Origin: Laburnicola sp. R22_1
Taxonomy: Eukaryota; Ascomycota; Dothideomycetes; Pleosporales; Didymosphaeriaceae
NCBI GenBank assembly: GCA_014281115.1
Contig: JACONQ010000013.1
Span: forward strand, 1,230,501-1,294,500
DNA length: 64,000 bases
Direction of reading: 5' to 3'
Shown here: piece by piece, positions 45,945-57,924 of the stretch
Layout of the letters: every line of letters begins with the position of its first letter
Position numbering within the stretch: the stretch's first letter is position 1
The notes under the pieces: generated by a model
Database searches by the model: none
What the model saw: only the letters and a program-made list of their open reading frames with translations
What the model was told of the DNA's origin: nothing
Position numbers and translations under genes: made by a program

Positions 45945-46303
45945 TTACGCTCTTTTTAATTACTAAGTAGAGGGCTCTACTTTTTTATTATGTTATTTGG
46001 GATGAAAGCCTTTGTCGTTCTACTTCTAGATAGATAATTTAATAACACATACTTTATTATTATTTATTAATAGTATAGTTTATATAATTTCTTTATAGAA
46101 GATTATTATAGGCCTATTCTTAATTAATTTTAATTATATTATACTATATATAGATAATTAGAATAGTAAAGAAGTAGAAGATATTAATATATATTAATAT
46201 ATATATATAGTATTAAATTAACTACCTAAAAGTAGAATAATAAAAGCTTCTATTTTAAATAATATAAAAAAAAGTAAAGCCCTTTACTTAGTAATTAAAA
46301 AGA
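45945..46303. repeat. Inverted pair of the dispersed repeat
   Basis: A plus-oriented copy (45945-46040) and a minus-oriented copy (46215-46303) flank about 175 bp, as terminal inverted repeats of a small non-autonomous element would. Confidence 0.65.
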
Positions 46304-46309
46304 GTATAT

Positions 46310-46525
46310 TTTTTTTTACGACTAAGAAGTTTCTAATAAAAATATTATAATAATAGTAAATATCCCTTCCACTATTATATACACAGAAAAGCATTTTAAG
46401 ATATTAATAAAAAGAGGTTAGCGCGTTAGCCTAAGCTTACTAAGCGAGCTTAGCGCGCCTACTCTAACTAAAAAAAATCTATATACAAAACTATAGGTAA
46501 GGCTATATTACTATACTATAATTTA
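46310..46525 (-). repeat. Inverted copy of the 23.87-24.08 kb repeat
   Basis: Shares CGACTAAG, TTTCTAATAAAAATATT, AGAAAAGC and the AAGCGAGCTTAGCG palindrome arm in reverse order relative to 23.87-24.08 kb. Confidence 0.7.
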
Positions 46526-46589
46526 GAGCGAGAGAAGAAAGGTATAAAATAGCGCTAGCGCTATAACTAGTATAACACTACAACTATTA

Positions 46590-47390
46590 TCTTTCTTTAC
46601 TATTATCTCTAAAGATTACTAGAAGTAATAACTATATTAGTAAATTTGTGTACTACTTATAAAATATATACTAGATAGAAAGCTTATACATACTATAGGT
46701 ATACTAACACTCTATCTCTATATTAAAGTTAACCTTAAAACTTTTACTACTATTACTCTATTTTCTACTATTCTTCTAAGCCCTAATACTAAAATCGCAG
46801 TTAATGCCGCCTAAAAGTATACTCTAATCTATCTATCTAAAGACACTAGGTCTACACTAGAATACTACTCTATCTAAAAGATTATTAATAGGTTAAAGTA
46901 AAAGGTATTTCTTACCCTATATAAGACAGTTCTAGTGTACTAGTTAGGCTAGCAATAGATTAGTAACTATAGGCGCTATAATAGACGCGTAGAACTCCTA
47001 CTACAGTTTCTTATATTACTATAGGTTAAGATAGTAGTAATAAAGAGCAAGATTAAGGGGTAAAAGAAGGTATTTATTAATAAGTTACTAGAAAAGAAGA
47101 GTATTACGTAAATACGTTAAATTCTTATAATTATAGTATTAGATAAGCGTAACGCGTAAGCGGCGTAATTACTAACAATAGTAATAATAAAGCAAAAGTT
47201 AGTTTTTTATACACGCTTTAAGTAAATTTAATAGCTATTAGAGTACTTATAGATAATAAGGGGCAAGTGTATAGTTTATATATAAACTATTATTATATTA
47301 GCAAAGACTTAGTAGACTATATTTTTAGGCGCTAGACTAGAGCGACCTTTCCATCCCAACCTACGCAGGCTTAAATTAAAAAAAAGGGGG
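46590..47390 (+). mobile_element. Gypsy-like gag remnant
   Basis: Plus-strand layout resembles the 10.5-11.2 kb remnant (CTACTATTCTTCT..., GTACTAGTTAGGCTAG, AAGAAGGTATTTATTAATAAG). No continuous frame remains. Confidence 0.55.
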
Positions 47391-47479
47391 TTAAAAAGGG
47401 TAATTAACACTAAATAAACAATACGATAAAAAAAGAGTATAAAAAGAACATTACCTTCTATTTTATATAGAGCCTGCTT

Positions 47480-48300
47480 TTTTATAATTATTATTTTTAC
47501 ACTCTTTTTAATTACTAAGTAGAAGGCTTTGTTTTTTTATTATATTATTTAAGATAAAAGCCTTTATTGTTTTACCCCTAAGTAGTTAGATTAGGAAAAG
47601 TTTTAAGTAAGCATAAGTATCTAGGATACCTAAGCGGCTCTAAGCACGCCTATACACACCTACGCACTAAATACGCTTAGAGCGCACTAGTAATACTACT
47701 TTTTTCTTAGCGTATATATACGCAAAGTTGTATAAGAATACGCACCTATATTACTAGTGCACCTAAGGTAGCTAGAGTAACTAGAGTACTCTAGATGCCT
47801 ATACTACTTATAAAATACTAATTAATTAGCAAATAAAGCTCTTTAATTAGTTAAAATTTAAAAAAGCTTAATAATCTACTTAGTAAACTACTTAGTAAGC
47901 TTTAAAAATATTAGAATTTTTATTAAAGTATAAAGTTAAAGTCTTTTACTAGATAGTAATTACTAGTTAATATAATAGTATTAATTACTAGCGTATTATA
48001 TAGAACTACTACCTAACTCTAAATTCTAGATTTTATAGCTTTAAAAATAGAAAAATATAGTTTTATAATTATTTAAAAAAATAAGATTAGGCGAAAATTA
48101 GTGGCATAGCAAAGAACACTATTTTACAAAGTTTAAAATTTAATAACTTTTTAACTACTTTATTATTATTATAACTTTTTTAAAAATTTATATATGGCGT
48201 TATATTAACTACCTAGGAGTAGCATAATAAAGGCTTTTATCTTAAATAATATAATAAAAAAGCAGAGCCTCCTACTTAGTAATTAAAAAGAGCGTTAAAA
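47480..48300. repeat. Second inverted pair of the dispersed repeat
   Basis: Plus-oriented copy at 47480-47590 and minus-oriented copy at 48195-48300 enclose about 600 bp of decayed sequence. A non-autonomous element with about 100-bp termini is possible. Confidence 0.6.
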
Positions 48301-49079
48301 ATTTATATAATAATTCATTAGTACTATATTTTTATATATAAATATTACGTAATATATATAATAACTAGTAAAATAAAGAGTTTTTTATTAACTACTAACT
48401 AATTTTATAATAAAAATAGTATTTTAAAATTAAATAATTAAAGACTAGTATTTTCTCTATAAATCTATTAAACAATTAAAATTATAGCTTTACTAGTAAA
48501 AAAAGATATAAAGCTTTAAAAAAATTACTTACTTAAACTATTTATATATATTTATGTAAGTCTACGCATATCTACGCATCTTTAAGCATTTTTCTACTAG
48601 TAAATTGCTTATACAAAAATGTGCAAGTATGCGCATATCTACGCACGTCTGCGTATAGTTAAGTAGCCTCTTTAGAAAAAACTTTCCTAATAATAGAGCC
48701 TAAAAAGGTCGCTTTTATATTAAGTATTTACTAGTATTTACTATTAAAGGGCTTATATAAATTAGTAAATTGCTAAAAGGCATAAAGTCTACTTTTCGCG
48801 CATTAGTTAGGTATTTTTTTTTCTATTTAAGGGATTGTGCAAAATAGTAAATTACTAAAAGGTATTTTTTATTTATTTATTTATATTTATTTATAGTTAA
48901 CCTAACCTTTTACAAATTATAAAACTTAATAGTAAGCATACTAACTAAGGTTTAACAGCTAAAGTACGTAATAAAAAAGCGCGCGATTAGGATTAGCACA
49001 AAGCTATAATGGCAAGTCTGGTTTTTGTAAATAGGGGTTTTTTTTAGTTAAGCAAGCGCCCGCGCATAGCGGTAAGTCG

Positions 49080-50335
49080 TCAGCAAACGCCAAATTTTAA
49101 ATCCACAAGTAGTCTATAGAATAAGATCGCGTTCATATGCAATACTTTGTCACACTGTTCTATTATCTGCAAAGTTCATAGTAACAATGTTCTATAAAAG
49201 TTAAAGTACTGTGTGTTACCCTAGCACAAGCAATACGCAGGCCAACTGTGCTGAACTTTCTATCCCATAACTGTAGCTTTATATAGCTAGATACGCAACG
49301 CAAAACCAGCAAGAATCCCGTCGCTCTCTATTTCACCTTCGTTAATAGTTTACTCCCTTCCACCCATGCTTTTCCCTCTGCTCTTCTCATTTACTATACA
49401 CCGTTCACTCGCACTGATAAGTACCATGACAAAAGCTAAAGTACCCCTATGTTGTTACCCCAAGATGCGCATTACCAACACCGATTATACTTAAGATTCT
49501 ATTCCCTGTGCTGTATCGATACCCTGTGCATCACAGCCCCCCAGAGCCGTTTACCGACTCCATAACACCTAACCATCCATTCAGACCGCAGACACCAGAC
49601 CCCAACCCAACGCGCCACACAACCACCACAGCCACAATCCCTCCCTCCCTGCGCCACAACACACCCTTCATGCCCAGCCACTTACGCATCACCAGCAATC
49701 AAGCAACCAAGCCAGCCCTACCTAGCAACCAGCCTACGCAATCTCTCACAACACAGCCCCAACACCCTACGTCACAACGGGGGGCCCCAAATCCTCCAAC
49801 ACAGAGCTTATCGCAACGTCCGTCGCGAGTGCGCGTCTCAATGACGAGCCAACGCAAGCCAAATATAGCTCCCACACGACACACCACATCACATCACATT
49901 CACAGAGCAATCAACGCACATCGACTCAAAAACAATCACATGACGGCATCCCATCAAATATTCCGCTCAACCCCGCTCTACCCTCTATAGCAAGCTTGCG
50001 CGCCCAACCCGCGGCCAGAATCAAAAAGCCCCAAGCCCCATCATAAAACCCCACCGAGAGGGAATATAGACACCAATCCCATTCCAAAGCTCCCGCCTCC
50101 ATAAAACCGGGTATAATAACCCACCATCAAACATCAAACCCCGTGAACCAGCAATGACAGTGGTATCCAAAATGAAAAGAAGAGAAACGAACAAGGAGAA
50201 ATCATCCGAAATCGTGAATCAAGTCGTAAACAGAGAACAATGTAGATGCATCGGAACAGACCATCACGTCTACCGAATACAAGGCGGAGACGTCGTATAC
50301 AGGGGAAATATTAGATGTACGAAACGACAAGTCAT
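49080..50335. other. Intergenic, A/C-rich, downstream of crzA
   Basis: Starts at the AT-block edge. 49.5-50.0 kb is strongly C/A-rich on the plus strand, which opens a long proline/threonine frame, but this looks like composition rather than a gene. The part near 50.0-50.33 kb is likely the crzA 3' UTR. Confidence 0.5.
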
Positions 50336-52566
50336 TTACCTCGCGTTAGCTTCGTAATCACTCGCCCAGCTGTATTGCTGCGTTGGATATGCCTCTCCGT
50401 CGTCATCCAACATCTCACCTCCACTGCTAGCGTCGAAGCTACTTCGTCCACTAATGTCGCCTTCAATCTCATCAGGAGCTCCAGCAGGAAGCTCGTTCCA
50501 GTTGATGCCGGCAAGAGCTGGATACTGTGCAAGCAACGCCGCGGGAAGCCCGTACTGTGGCACTGGGGCATGCTCTAGACCGCCAGTGACGGGTGGGAAT
50601 GCTTCGTAGCCTGACTGAGGAGCCATCATGCCTGGATAGCCTGGTTGAGGCATAGGTGCGAACATGCCATTCGAGTTATCCATGGACTGATTCTGACCAT
50701 CCCAATGTCCCTTTTCTTGCGCTTCTTCCTCCAAAAGCGGGCGAATGCACACACGACCGGCTTCTGATCGGAAATGTCGTCCTAGGGCATCGGCACGAGC
50801 GAACCTCCTACCACAACCCCAGTGGTTATTATCCTTCAAGTTACCGCGACAAATGAACTTCTTCTCTCCTGAATGCAGTCCTTCGTGTCGTTTGCGATCA
50901 TGCTGGCGAGCGAATGCCTTGCCGCAAACACTACAGACAAAGGGACGCTCGTCAGTGTGAGTGCGCAGATGTGACCGGAGGTTGTAGGCACGGGTAAAGC
51001 GCTTGGGGCAAAGGGTACACTGGAAGGTCGCGGGATGTTTCTGTGTCCGCTTCGCACTCGAGCCATCGGGCGTTGAATTCGGCCTGGACGGATCTGCCAG
51101 ATCGAGGATATAATCGCGATGAGGCACACTGGACGTGGATGAGCGGCGAGAGGATTTCGTAGACGAAGGTGACTGTGAGCGGGAGCCCTTCGCGTTACCC
51201 GGAGACAAAGACCTATTCGCCTCACGAGCGTCAAGACCTGGCGTGGAGGCGCGAGAGCTACTAGCGCTGCTAAAAGGGTCAGATTTAGCGCGTATCCTGT
51301 TGCGACTCCGCGCTGTACACTGTTAGTAATGCTCCATGAACATGGTTGGGAATGGTTACATCTATCGGGCGGGCTAAGCGCGTCGGTCTGGATGTCCGGT
51401 TTTGGGGGCTCAAAACTCGCTTGCCGAGATGGCGGGGCAAAGTCAATGTTGATCTCGGGCGGTGACATGGTGTCGGCCTGGCCGAAATCAGGTACACCCT
51501 GGTTGATGGTCGGGAACGGTTCCTGTCCGTGTCCTGGGAATGACTCCTGCCCGTGCCCGGGGTATGCGCCCATGCCCTGTTGTCCAAACTGGCCCTGTAG
51601 GGTGGGGTCCAAACCGAAAGAGCCCGGCTGGAACTGCGGGAGCGGCTGCTGCGGTGGCAGTCGCGGGGAGATGTGTGGACTGTGGCCAGGGCTGATGTGC
51701 GATTGGGCATCGTTCAGGTTGAATTGGCCGAATTGCATTACCTCCTGGAAGAGGGAGGGGTCCTGCTGGGCGTCGAGCAGAGGCGAGGGATTCTCCGTGT
51801 CGAAGCTGTCCTGGTTGCCCAAGTACGGCGACGCATGCGCCGACGAGACGTCGCTGTACGTCTCCGAGGGCGTCCGCCGGTGTCCTCTGAAGGCTGCCAT
51901 GTTGCCCCACTCGTTCGCTTGTCCGTATGCAGCGCTTGGGTCTAGCGAGGCGTGTCGGGAGTGCGAGGGCGAGTTGAAGGCGCCCTGGTTCGTGTTCGGC
52001 GAAGCGTGCGGGCTGGGGCTGCGCTGGTTCATGCCCGGCAGCAGATGCGGCGGCGTCGGGGCGTGCGCCTGTGCCGTCGCCATCTGGTTCATGAGGTCGG
52101 AGGGGTTGACCGACTGGTTCTGCGGCTGAGAGTCGAGCAGCTGCGGATCGAGCGTGTTGCTGAGGAAGGAGGGGTTGATGGCCTGGTCCGTGTTGAGGGT
52201 GGCGTTGTCGGGAAAGAGGCTGAAGTCCAGGTTCCCGCCGTTGTTGCCGTTATTGTTGCTGTGGTGGTGGTGGTGGTGGTTGATATCGAGGGCGTCGGGC
52301 GGGATGTGGTTGCCCTGGGTGGACGACGGCAAGAAGGCCTGGTCAAAGGCCGTCTTCCGGGCAAAGGGCTGGGCCTGCGAGGTGGTGAGGTACTGCGACG
52401 GGTCGTAGGGCTGCCCCGCGGTCGTGGCGTGCGCAAAGGTCGAAGTCGCGTCGGGCAGGAGCGATGGATCGAGGCCGAGACCAGAGGTGCGGAATGGCGC
52501 AGGGCCGGCTGGGCTGGCGGACGGCTGCCTTATATGGGAGGGCGAGCGAGAGCGGCCGCGATCCAT
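50336..52566 (-). CDS. crzA: Calcineurin-responsive C2H2 transcription factor, Crz1/CrzA type
   Basis: Two exons: 52566-51360 and 51312-50336, joined across a 47-bp intron with GTAACC start, a perfect TTACTAACAG branch site and TGTACAG end, giving 727 residues. The N-terminus ([16 protein letters not shown]) and a long low-complexity region rich in Gln, Asn, His and Pro (including a six-His run from a GGT/CAC repeat near 52265) are typical. A PPEINIDF motif around residue 370 resembles a calcineurin-docking PxIxIT site. DNA binding: two classical C2H2 fingers ([21 protein letters not shown] and [21 protein letters not shown], about residues 500-550) and a third, longer finger ([13 protein letters not shown]...H). 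The protein is expected to be dephosphorylated by calcineurin and to enter the nucleus on calcium or alkaline stress. The C-terminus is acidic with a Ser/Gly stretch. The minus-strand palA gene lies upstream. Confidence 0.93.
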
Positions 52567-53613
52567 CGTGTCCGCTGCGTCGAGTGCGCGTGTCTATTCC
52601 TGGGGGGTTCCTGGGGGTGAGGGCTCTTGGGAGGGACCGTCTGCTTGCAGCTGCACGAGCCCGCTGCCCAGTGCCCACTGAGGAAGCGAGCGACGGCCGT
52701 GCGTGGGCTGCGGGACGGATTGGGCACGAGGAGTGGCAGAGCGTGGCAGCGAGGCGTGGCTGGGCGTCTTCAGCAGAGGAGCACAGCCCTGGGCTAGGCC
52801 ACTTCGCGTGCTTCTAAAGTTAACAACACCCGCCGTGCCTGGTTTCAGGATGGCCGGCTGGCGGATGAAACGGCCTGCTCGAGGGGACCGTGGGTGCACT
52901 GTTGAACACTCGACCACAAAGAGCGTTGGAGGATAGCTTCGAGCACGAGCGAATGGTTGGCCTGGGGAGGCGAAGGACTCTGGCTGCGACGGCTGCTGGT
53001 GTGCTGGTGGTTGCGATCGAGGACTGCGGGGAGTCAAGGCGCTGCTCCCTACACGCGCTCAAAGAACACTCGTGTGAAGATAGCGGAAGGTAGCTAAGCG
53101 CTCCCCAGCATCTTGTCACAGAATGCGCCCGCCAGCATCACTCAACCCACTCAAAAAAGTACATTGGATAGTGAGACAGAGGTGCGCCATGCATTGGTCT
53201 ACAGCCTGCGTTTGCATTGTATGTTCTGCGATAACGCGATAATATCCAACACCTAAAGTGTCCATTGAATCTCCCCGCCGCTCGTGAACCATCGTCTCAT
53301 GCAGCATCATGTCCACCAGAATATCGAATTCTGTCCAATCATCTGCATCTTGACCAGCTCGCAGCGAACCCATCACATCGCATCTGCGAATCCAAATCAC
53401 TCTCCACAAGTGCGTCGTTCGGCTTCGGGGCTGTGCAAGGCGCACCCCGACACAAGGCAGACTCTCACAAGGGAAGCCCTCCACACTGGCGTCGGATATT
53501 TCTTCAACCGCTGTATGTATTACATCACTTGGCTCTGGGTTATTAATAGCATATTGCCGTTTTCTCCACTAGCTCCACGCGTTACACGAGACTGCCACCG
53601 CGCTGGCCGAAAT
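52567..53613. other. Intergenic: crzA promoter region and palA 3' flank
   Basis: About 1.05 kb between two tandem minus-strand genes. Overlapping frames on both strands reflect GC content; none has family resemblance. Confidence 0.5.
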
Positions 53614-56181
53614 TTATCCAAACTTCAGACCCTTCGTAGGATCCCACCGTCCATCTTGCGGAGGCCCGTTCGCAGGGCGAGCACCACCAGACGTCGTGGG
53701 CACACCAGCAAACCGAATGCCTACTTCTGGTGTCCACATGCCTGGCGCTACGCTGGCCCGTGTTGGTGTCGGAGCCGCCAAAGGCTCGTCGTCGTGTGCG
53801 TTGGCCGCATATTGCGGATCCTGGGCATCTGCCTGTCGTTGTTGCTGCAACGAGCTCGAGTTTGCTTGTTGTAGAGTGAGTGAGCTCATCGCCGTGGCAA
53901 TATCACTGTCTTGATTAGCGCACTGTCAAACGCACGGTACAGTGTACACGGCCGACATACCCCTCGATTTGCGCTGCTTCCTGCTTCCGCTGGTACGCGA
54001 AGCTCCCACAATCATCACGAAACCTGGAGACTATCTTGGCGAGATCGTTGTAGAACTTGCGTCCAGTGTCCAGGTTCGCAACGATGTCCTTGTACTTGTA
54101 GTAGGCGTTTTCAAGATTTTGTAGAGCCAGTTCGCGCTGCTTCGTAGACTGATCGCCTCGCCGGGCATTCACAAAAGCCGCATTGGCGTTTTTCAGTCTC
54201 GTAATAGCCTCTTGTTGCTCCCTGCCTTCCTCATTGGCCATTTCCAGGTCGATATCATACATTTCAAGCCGCTTATCGAAAAGTGCCTCAAACTGGACAG
54301 CCTCGATGTTTTGCATAGGGTACTCGCGCTCCAAGCGAGCAGTTTCGCGCAATAACTCAGGGTCTACGATACTGTAAGTATACATTACCCTGGACGTGTG
54401 GAGCACTTACTGATGTCGTCTTGTTTCGCTTTTGTACGCAACGCCTCAACCTTACGCCTCCTCCTGCTTTCCAAGCGACTGACCTCATTGAAGCATCCCC
54501 GGAGTTTGCCAGCCTCTCGCTCGACATCACCAGTAATCGCGGGCCGCCTCCCACTGGGCACGTAATTTTCGATATCATAGTCGGGGCCGTTCAAGAGTGC
54601 GATCAGCTTCTCATTCTCGGTCAGCTTGCTACCCACAAGTGTGTCACTTTGTTCAGCTCCTTTGAAGTAGGCATCAATTTCTCCAATCTGTGCATATAGC
54701 TTGGGGGCAGCTTTCTGGGCTGGCGGTCGCGTCCATCGGTCAGTCCCGTACTTCCGCCGAGCTGCGTCATCTTCTGCGGCCTCGGAATTCAATAGATCGC
54801 ATCCTTCTCGGTAGATGGACAGATCATTTTCCTTCAACTTCTTTGTATCTTTAATGGAGCGGTATAAACGATTCAGTCCATCTTGCTGGCGGATCTCTTC
54901 CGCGTGAGCCATCAGACCCGGGGGTATCCCGAGTGGCTTCTCGAGCGCCTGTAGCGAACCTGGCAGGTTCAAACCCCTCAATATATCATGCAACTCCGCT
55001 GTCAATTTCTCTAGATCGTCGACAATAGTGTTGTTGACGAGCCGATCGCGTCTATCCGCGTATATGCTAGCCGCCAGATGTACGGAGTAGGGCACTAACT
55101 TCGAAAAGAGCGCGGGACCCAGTTCGGCACGTTCGCCCAGTAAAGAATTTGATTCGGCCACCTCTTTAGGTATTCTCGCAACCACCATGTTGGCGCGGTC
55201 GAGAATCTTTAATTCTGCCTTGGGTGGAACGGGCAACAAATAGATCATGTCATTGTCCTTCTCTGCCCGCTTCAAGTCTTCAGTCACTTTGTTCTTCAGC
55301 CCTTGTAGATCACCCAACACTACCTTGTTGATGTACCTCTGCTCCTTGAGGGCATCGTTGACGCATGTCAAGCTGTCGCGTAGCCTTGCCACCTCTTCTC
55401 CATATTTCCGCTTTTCCAAGCAATCGCACGCCGCGCGGAACTGTGCAGCGGCGGCAAAGTGATGGTGCTTCGCCGTCATGTGGTGTATCCATTCACTGCT
55501 AATAGCATCCGACTGTATCCCTGCCTCGCTGGCTTCGTTGTAAAGGTCGGACACACGTGCGGCGAGCTTCGCAATTGTTGCGTCCTTGAGATTATCTTTG
55601 ACGGCTTTCTGCCAGAAGCACTCTTGTCCTTGCGCTAGCATCAGCTTCTCCAAGCACTCCAGCGTCATTGTGTCCATGTCTTCTGGCGGGGTTGTTCTTA
55701 ATTCGGGAAGGACAGTGTCTCGCAGGTGTGTGAGCACGCCCGCGGCCATGCAGAAGTTGTTGGCGGCGGCCTTCAATCCGTCCGGCGTGCTTCGGTTCGA
55801 TGACATGGCGAGCTGCGAGTACATGGCGGAAATATTGAACACAATGTTCGCCAGCTCAAAGCGGAGGTTGTTCCTGGATATTGGGCGGCTAGTGTTGTAA
55901 CCTAGCGCGGGATACCATGGGAACTCGACGCCAATATCGATGGGAAACTTCCCACTTATCCACACGAGCTGGGCGGCATACGACTGGAGCTTTCGGATGT
56001 TACTCGGATGCGGTTCCTGTGCGTGGATGGCCAGGGAGCGCATCTTGTCGATGGCCTCCAGGTCCTTGGTGAACATGTCCGGATGCTGGTCATATTTGGA
56101 CGATATGTACTGCTTGATGGCTTCGGAGAGGTTCACCGAGTGCGAGCGGCGGAACGGCAGGAAGAGTATGTTACTGGTCAT
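53614..56181 (-). CDS. palA: pH-response Bro1-domain protein PalA/Rim20
   Basis: Three exons: 56181-54411, 54363-53961 and 53905-53614, with introns of 47 bp (GTAAGT...TCGTAG) and 55 bp (GTATGT, GCTAATC branch, GACAG end). They total 821 residues, the usual size of the family. The start MTSNILFLPFRRSHSVNLSEAI and following KQYISSKYDQHPDMF are typical of PalA/Rim20. A Bro1 domain covers about residues 1-380 (FPWYPALGYNTSRPISRNNLRFELANIVFNISAMYSQLA). A coiled V-domain follows (about 400-720). The third exon ends in a Pro/Gln-rich tail. PalA binds YPxL motifs in PacC and ESCRT-III Snf7 on endosomal membranes and brings PacC to its protease PalB under alkaline conditions. It lies upstream of crzA in the same orientation and diverges from ATX1. 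Confidence 0.95.
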
Positions 56182-56954
56182 CGTGATTAGATGCAGCGGT
56201 TAATTTTCGGGTGGCAGTTGTGACTTACGAGGCCATGGCGGGTCGTGTGGAGAAAAACGCCGTGATTGTTTACGGTAGTGGTGAGGAAAGCGCGGGGGCG
56301 TGTGACGTCTGCAGGCCCGGAGAGCTGTGGTGGGGCTCAGCCGCGACTGTTGCTCACTGGCTGCCAGGAACACGATGTCCAAGGTCATGTCGTGCGCATC
56401 CGTTACCTAGACATGATGCCATCATGTCTAGACGAAGCCGTCGCTCTTGTCCTCTGTAGCTGGCACCTGCAGAGGAGGGTTCACATCGCGCAGGCACCTG
56501 GGCAAAGCCGCAGCGCGTCTCCTAGCGGCTGCGTCAAAGGACCCCTTGGAAACAATGAGCACGTTTCGCGCCACATCTCGGCCAAAGATCCAAGCTGGAG
56601 CTGCCGACTCCGTGGTTGGTGTGCTACGTTGGTGAGGCGTGGCGGGTCTCAGTGCACTGCTGTATCAATCTCCGTTGCGAAAGTGGATTGTCAGCAATCT
56701 ATTGTAATCTACCTTACCTAGCCGATTGCAACACGATCGCGAAACTTGCGCAACCCCTCTTTGCCGTTCATTCACTTGCTCTGTCACTGTACATACCTAT
56801 AAAGCCGCCCGTTGCCCACCTTCTGCGGCAACACTGCTCCCAGCATCCGCGTCCTCGAATACCAGCTACCCCGCCCACGTCTAGCCCACCGACGACTTGA
56901 CCTCCGTTCAACCCTCCACGTCCATCTCGGTACTACGTGCACATCACCACCACC
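56182..56954. promoter_or_regulatory. Bidirectional promoter region of palA and ATX1
   Basis: About 770 bp between two divergent start codons (palA minus at 56181, ATX1 plus at 56955). A C/T-rich and CACCACCACC-type stretch precedes the ATX1 ATG, a frequent fungal leader feature. The spurious frames here have no family resemblance. No specific binding sites are called. Confidence 0.55.
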
Positions 56955-57244
56955 ATGTCTGAACACAACTACAAGTTCGAGGTTGCCATGAGCTGCGGCG
57001 GCTGCTCTGGCGCTATCGAGCGCGTGCTGAAAAAGCTCGATGGTGCGCACTTCTGTTCTGGCCTTGCTGCGTCAACTAACGATACTCTCCAGGCGTCAAG
57101 TCATACAACGTGTCCCTCGAAGCCCAAACCGCCGAAATCGTTGCCGAAGACTCGCTCGACTACCAGACCGTCCTCGAGAAGATCAAGAAGACCGGCAAGA
57201 CAGTGAAGTCGGGCCAGGCGGACGGCGAGCAGCGGGACGTGTAG
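56955..57244 (+). CDS. ATX1: Copper chaperone Atx1
   Basis: Two exons: 56955-57042 and 57093-57244, joined over a 50-bp intron (GTGCGC...CTAAC...CTCCAG), giving 79 residues, close to the usual length of about 70-80. The heavy-metal-associated (HMA) fold is evident: residues 3-75 with the metal site MSCGGCSGAIERVL (MxCxxC, Cys at about 14 and 17), then the second half VKSYNVSLEAQTAEIVAEDS and YQTVLEKIKKTGKTVKS with the conserved KKTGK loop. The protein carries Cu(I) in the cytosol to the P-type ATPase Ccc2 in the Golgi. The context ACCACCATG supports this start. The neighbour on the left, palA, is divergent. The alternative 5' splice site GTGCGC is unusual but keeps the family reading frame. 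Confidence 0.95.
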
Positions 57245-57924
57245 GTCAGTGAACAGCAGACCGGGGCTTTGTGTGCATTTTAGGTATATCGGGTTTCTCT
57301 CTGGGAGCTTGGACTCATCGTCATGCTGGTGTATGTCGATGACCTTGTAGCGAGCCTTGCATTTGCGACGGAGGATAGACATTATTGGAGTTTACGGCCA
57401 TGAATGAACCCAGACAACTATTTATTGTGAATACATTCAGGGTGTTCGAAGTGTGAATGAGACAGTGTGACAAAGAGAGTTCTGTCTTTCCAATCAAGGC
57501 GACAGAAGATACTGCAAGGAGCGGACTGCTATCTGATCCAACAACCTCGATGAGTTTGTTCATACCTTGTTGCCCAGCACGACTGCCTTACGGAGTGTCG
57601 GCGTGCTGTCCCGAGCGTCCTTCTCGATGGGGTTGCTTACGTCATCTACAGCGGGTAGAATCGGAGGCGAGGCCCCCAGAAACCTTGGAACCCATCTTTG
57701 ACTCATCCTCGCACAGTGTAATTGCTTTGGACAACTATCCGGAAAAATTCCCGCGAGATGGCAGATGACCGTGAGAACTTGTGCCTGAGTTTCCCGGGCT
57801 CCATCGACTTCCTCGAATGGGCAACTACCCATTCCACGTTCCGACTCTGCCCTCGCGAGCCGTTTACACAGCCTCCATCTAATCAGATTGGAGTCATTAC
57901 CAGGACTCAAAGCCTCTCGCGCGC
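57245..57924. other. Intergenic, ATX1 3' UTR
   Basis: Contains the presumed ATX1 3' region. Short frames on both strands overlap and carry no recognisable domain. Confidence 0.45.

Larger units (their letters stand above)
44628..49030. other. Second AT-rich, RIP-mutated block
   Basis: About 4.4 kb with the same TpA-rich composition as the first block. It contains four copies of the dispersed repeat, the inverted copy of 23.87-24.08 kb, and a gag-like remnant. The left edge cuts into the 3' end of the CorA-like gene. The remaining stretches (44830-45940, 47600-48190, 48310-49030) show nothing I can classify. Confidence 0.88.

Noticed and set aside
49508..49990. 160-codon plus-strand frame rich in Pro/Thr/Gln
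   Set aside because: The region is C/A-biased, which suppresses stops; the protein is low complexity and lies in the 3' flank of crzA.
51329..52620. Long plus-strand frames opposite crzA
   Set aside because: Antisense shadows of a GC-rich coding region; no family resemblance, while the minus strand is a clear Crz1-type gene.
54364..54410. Alternative 3' splice sites for the first palA intron (after TACTTACAG or CGTCCAG)
   Set aside because: The first gives a stop codon and the second an intron of only 21 bp; the TCGTAG site gives DDINPELLRETARL, which fits the family.
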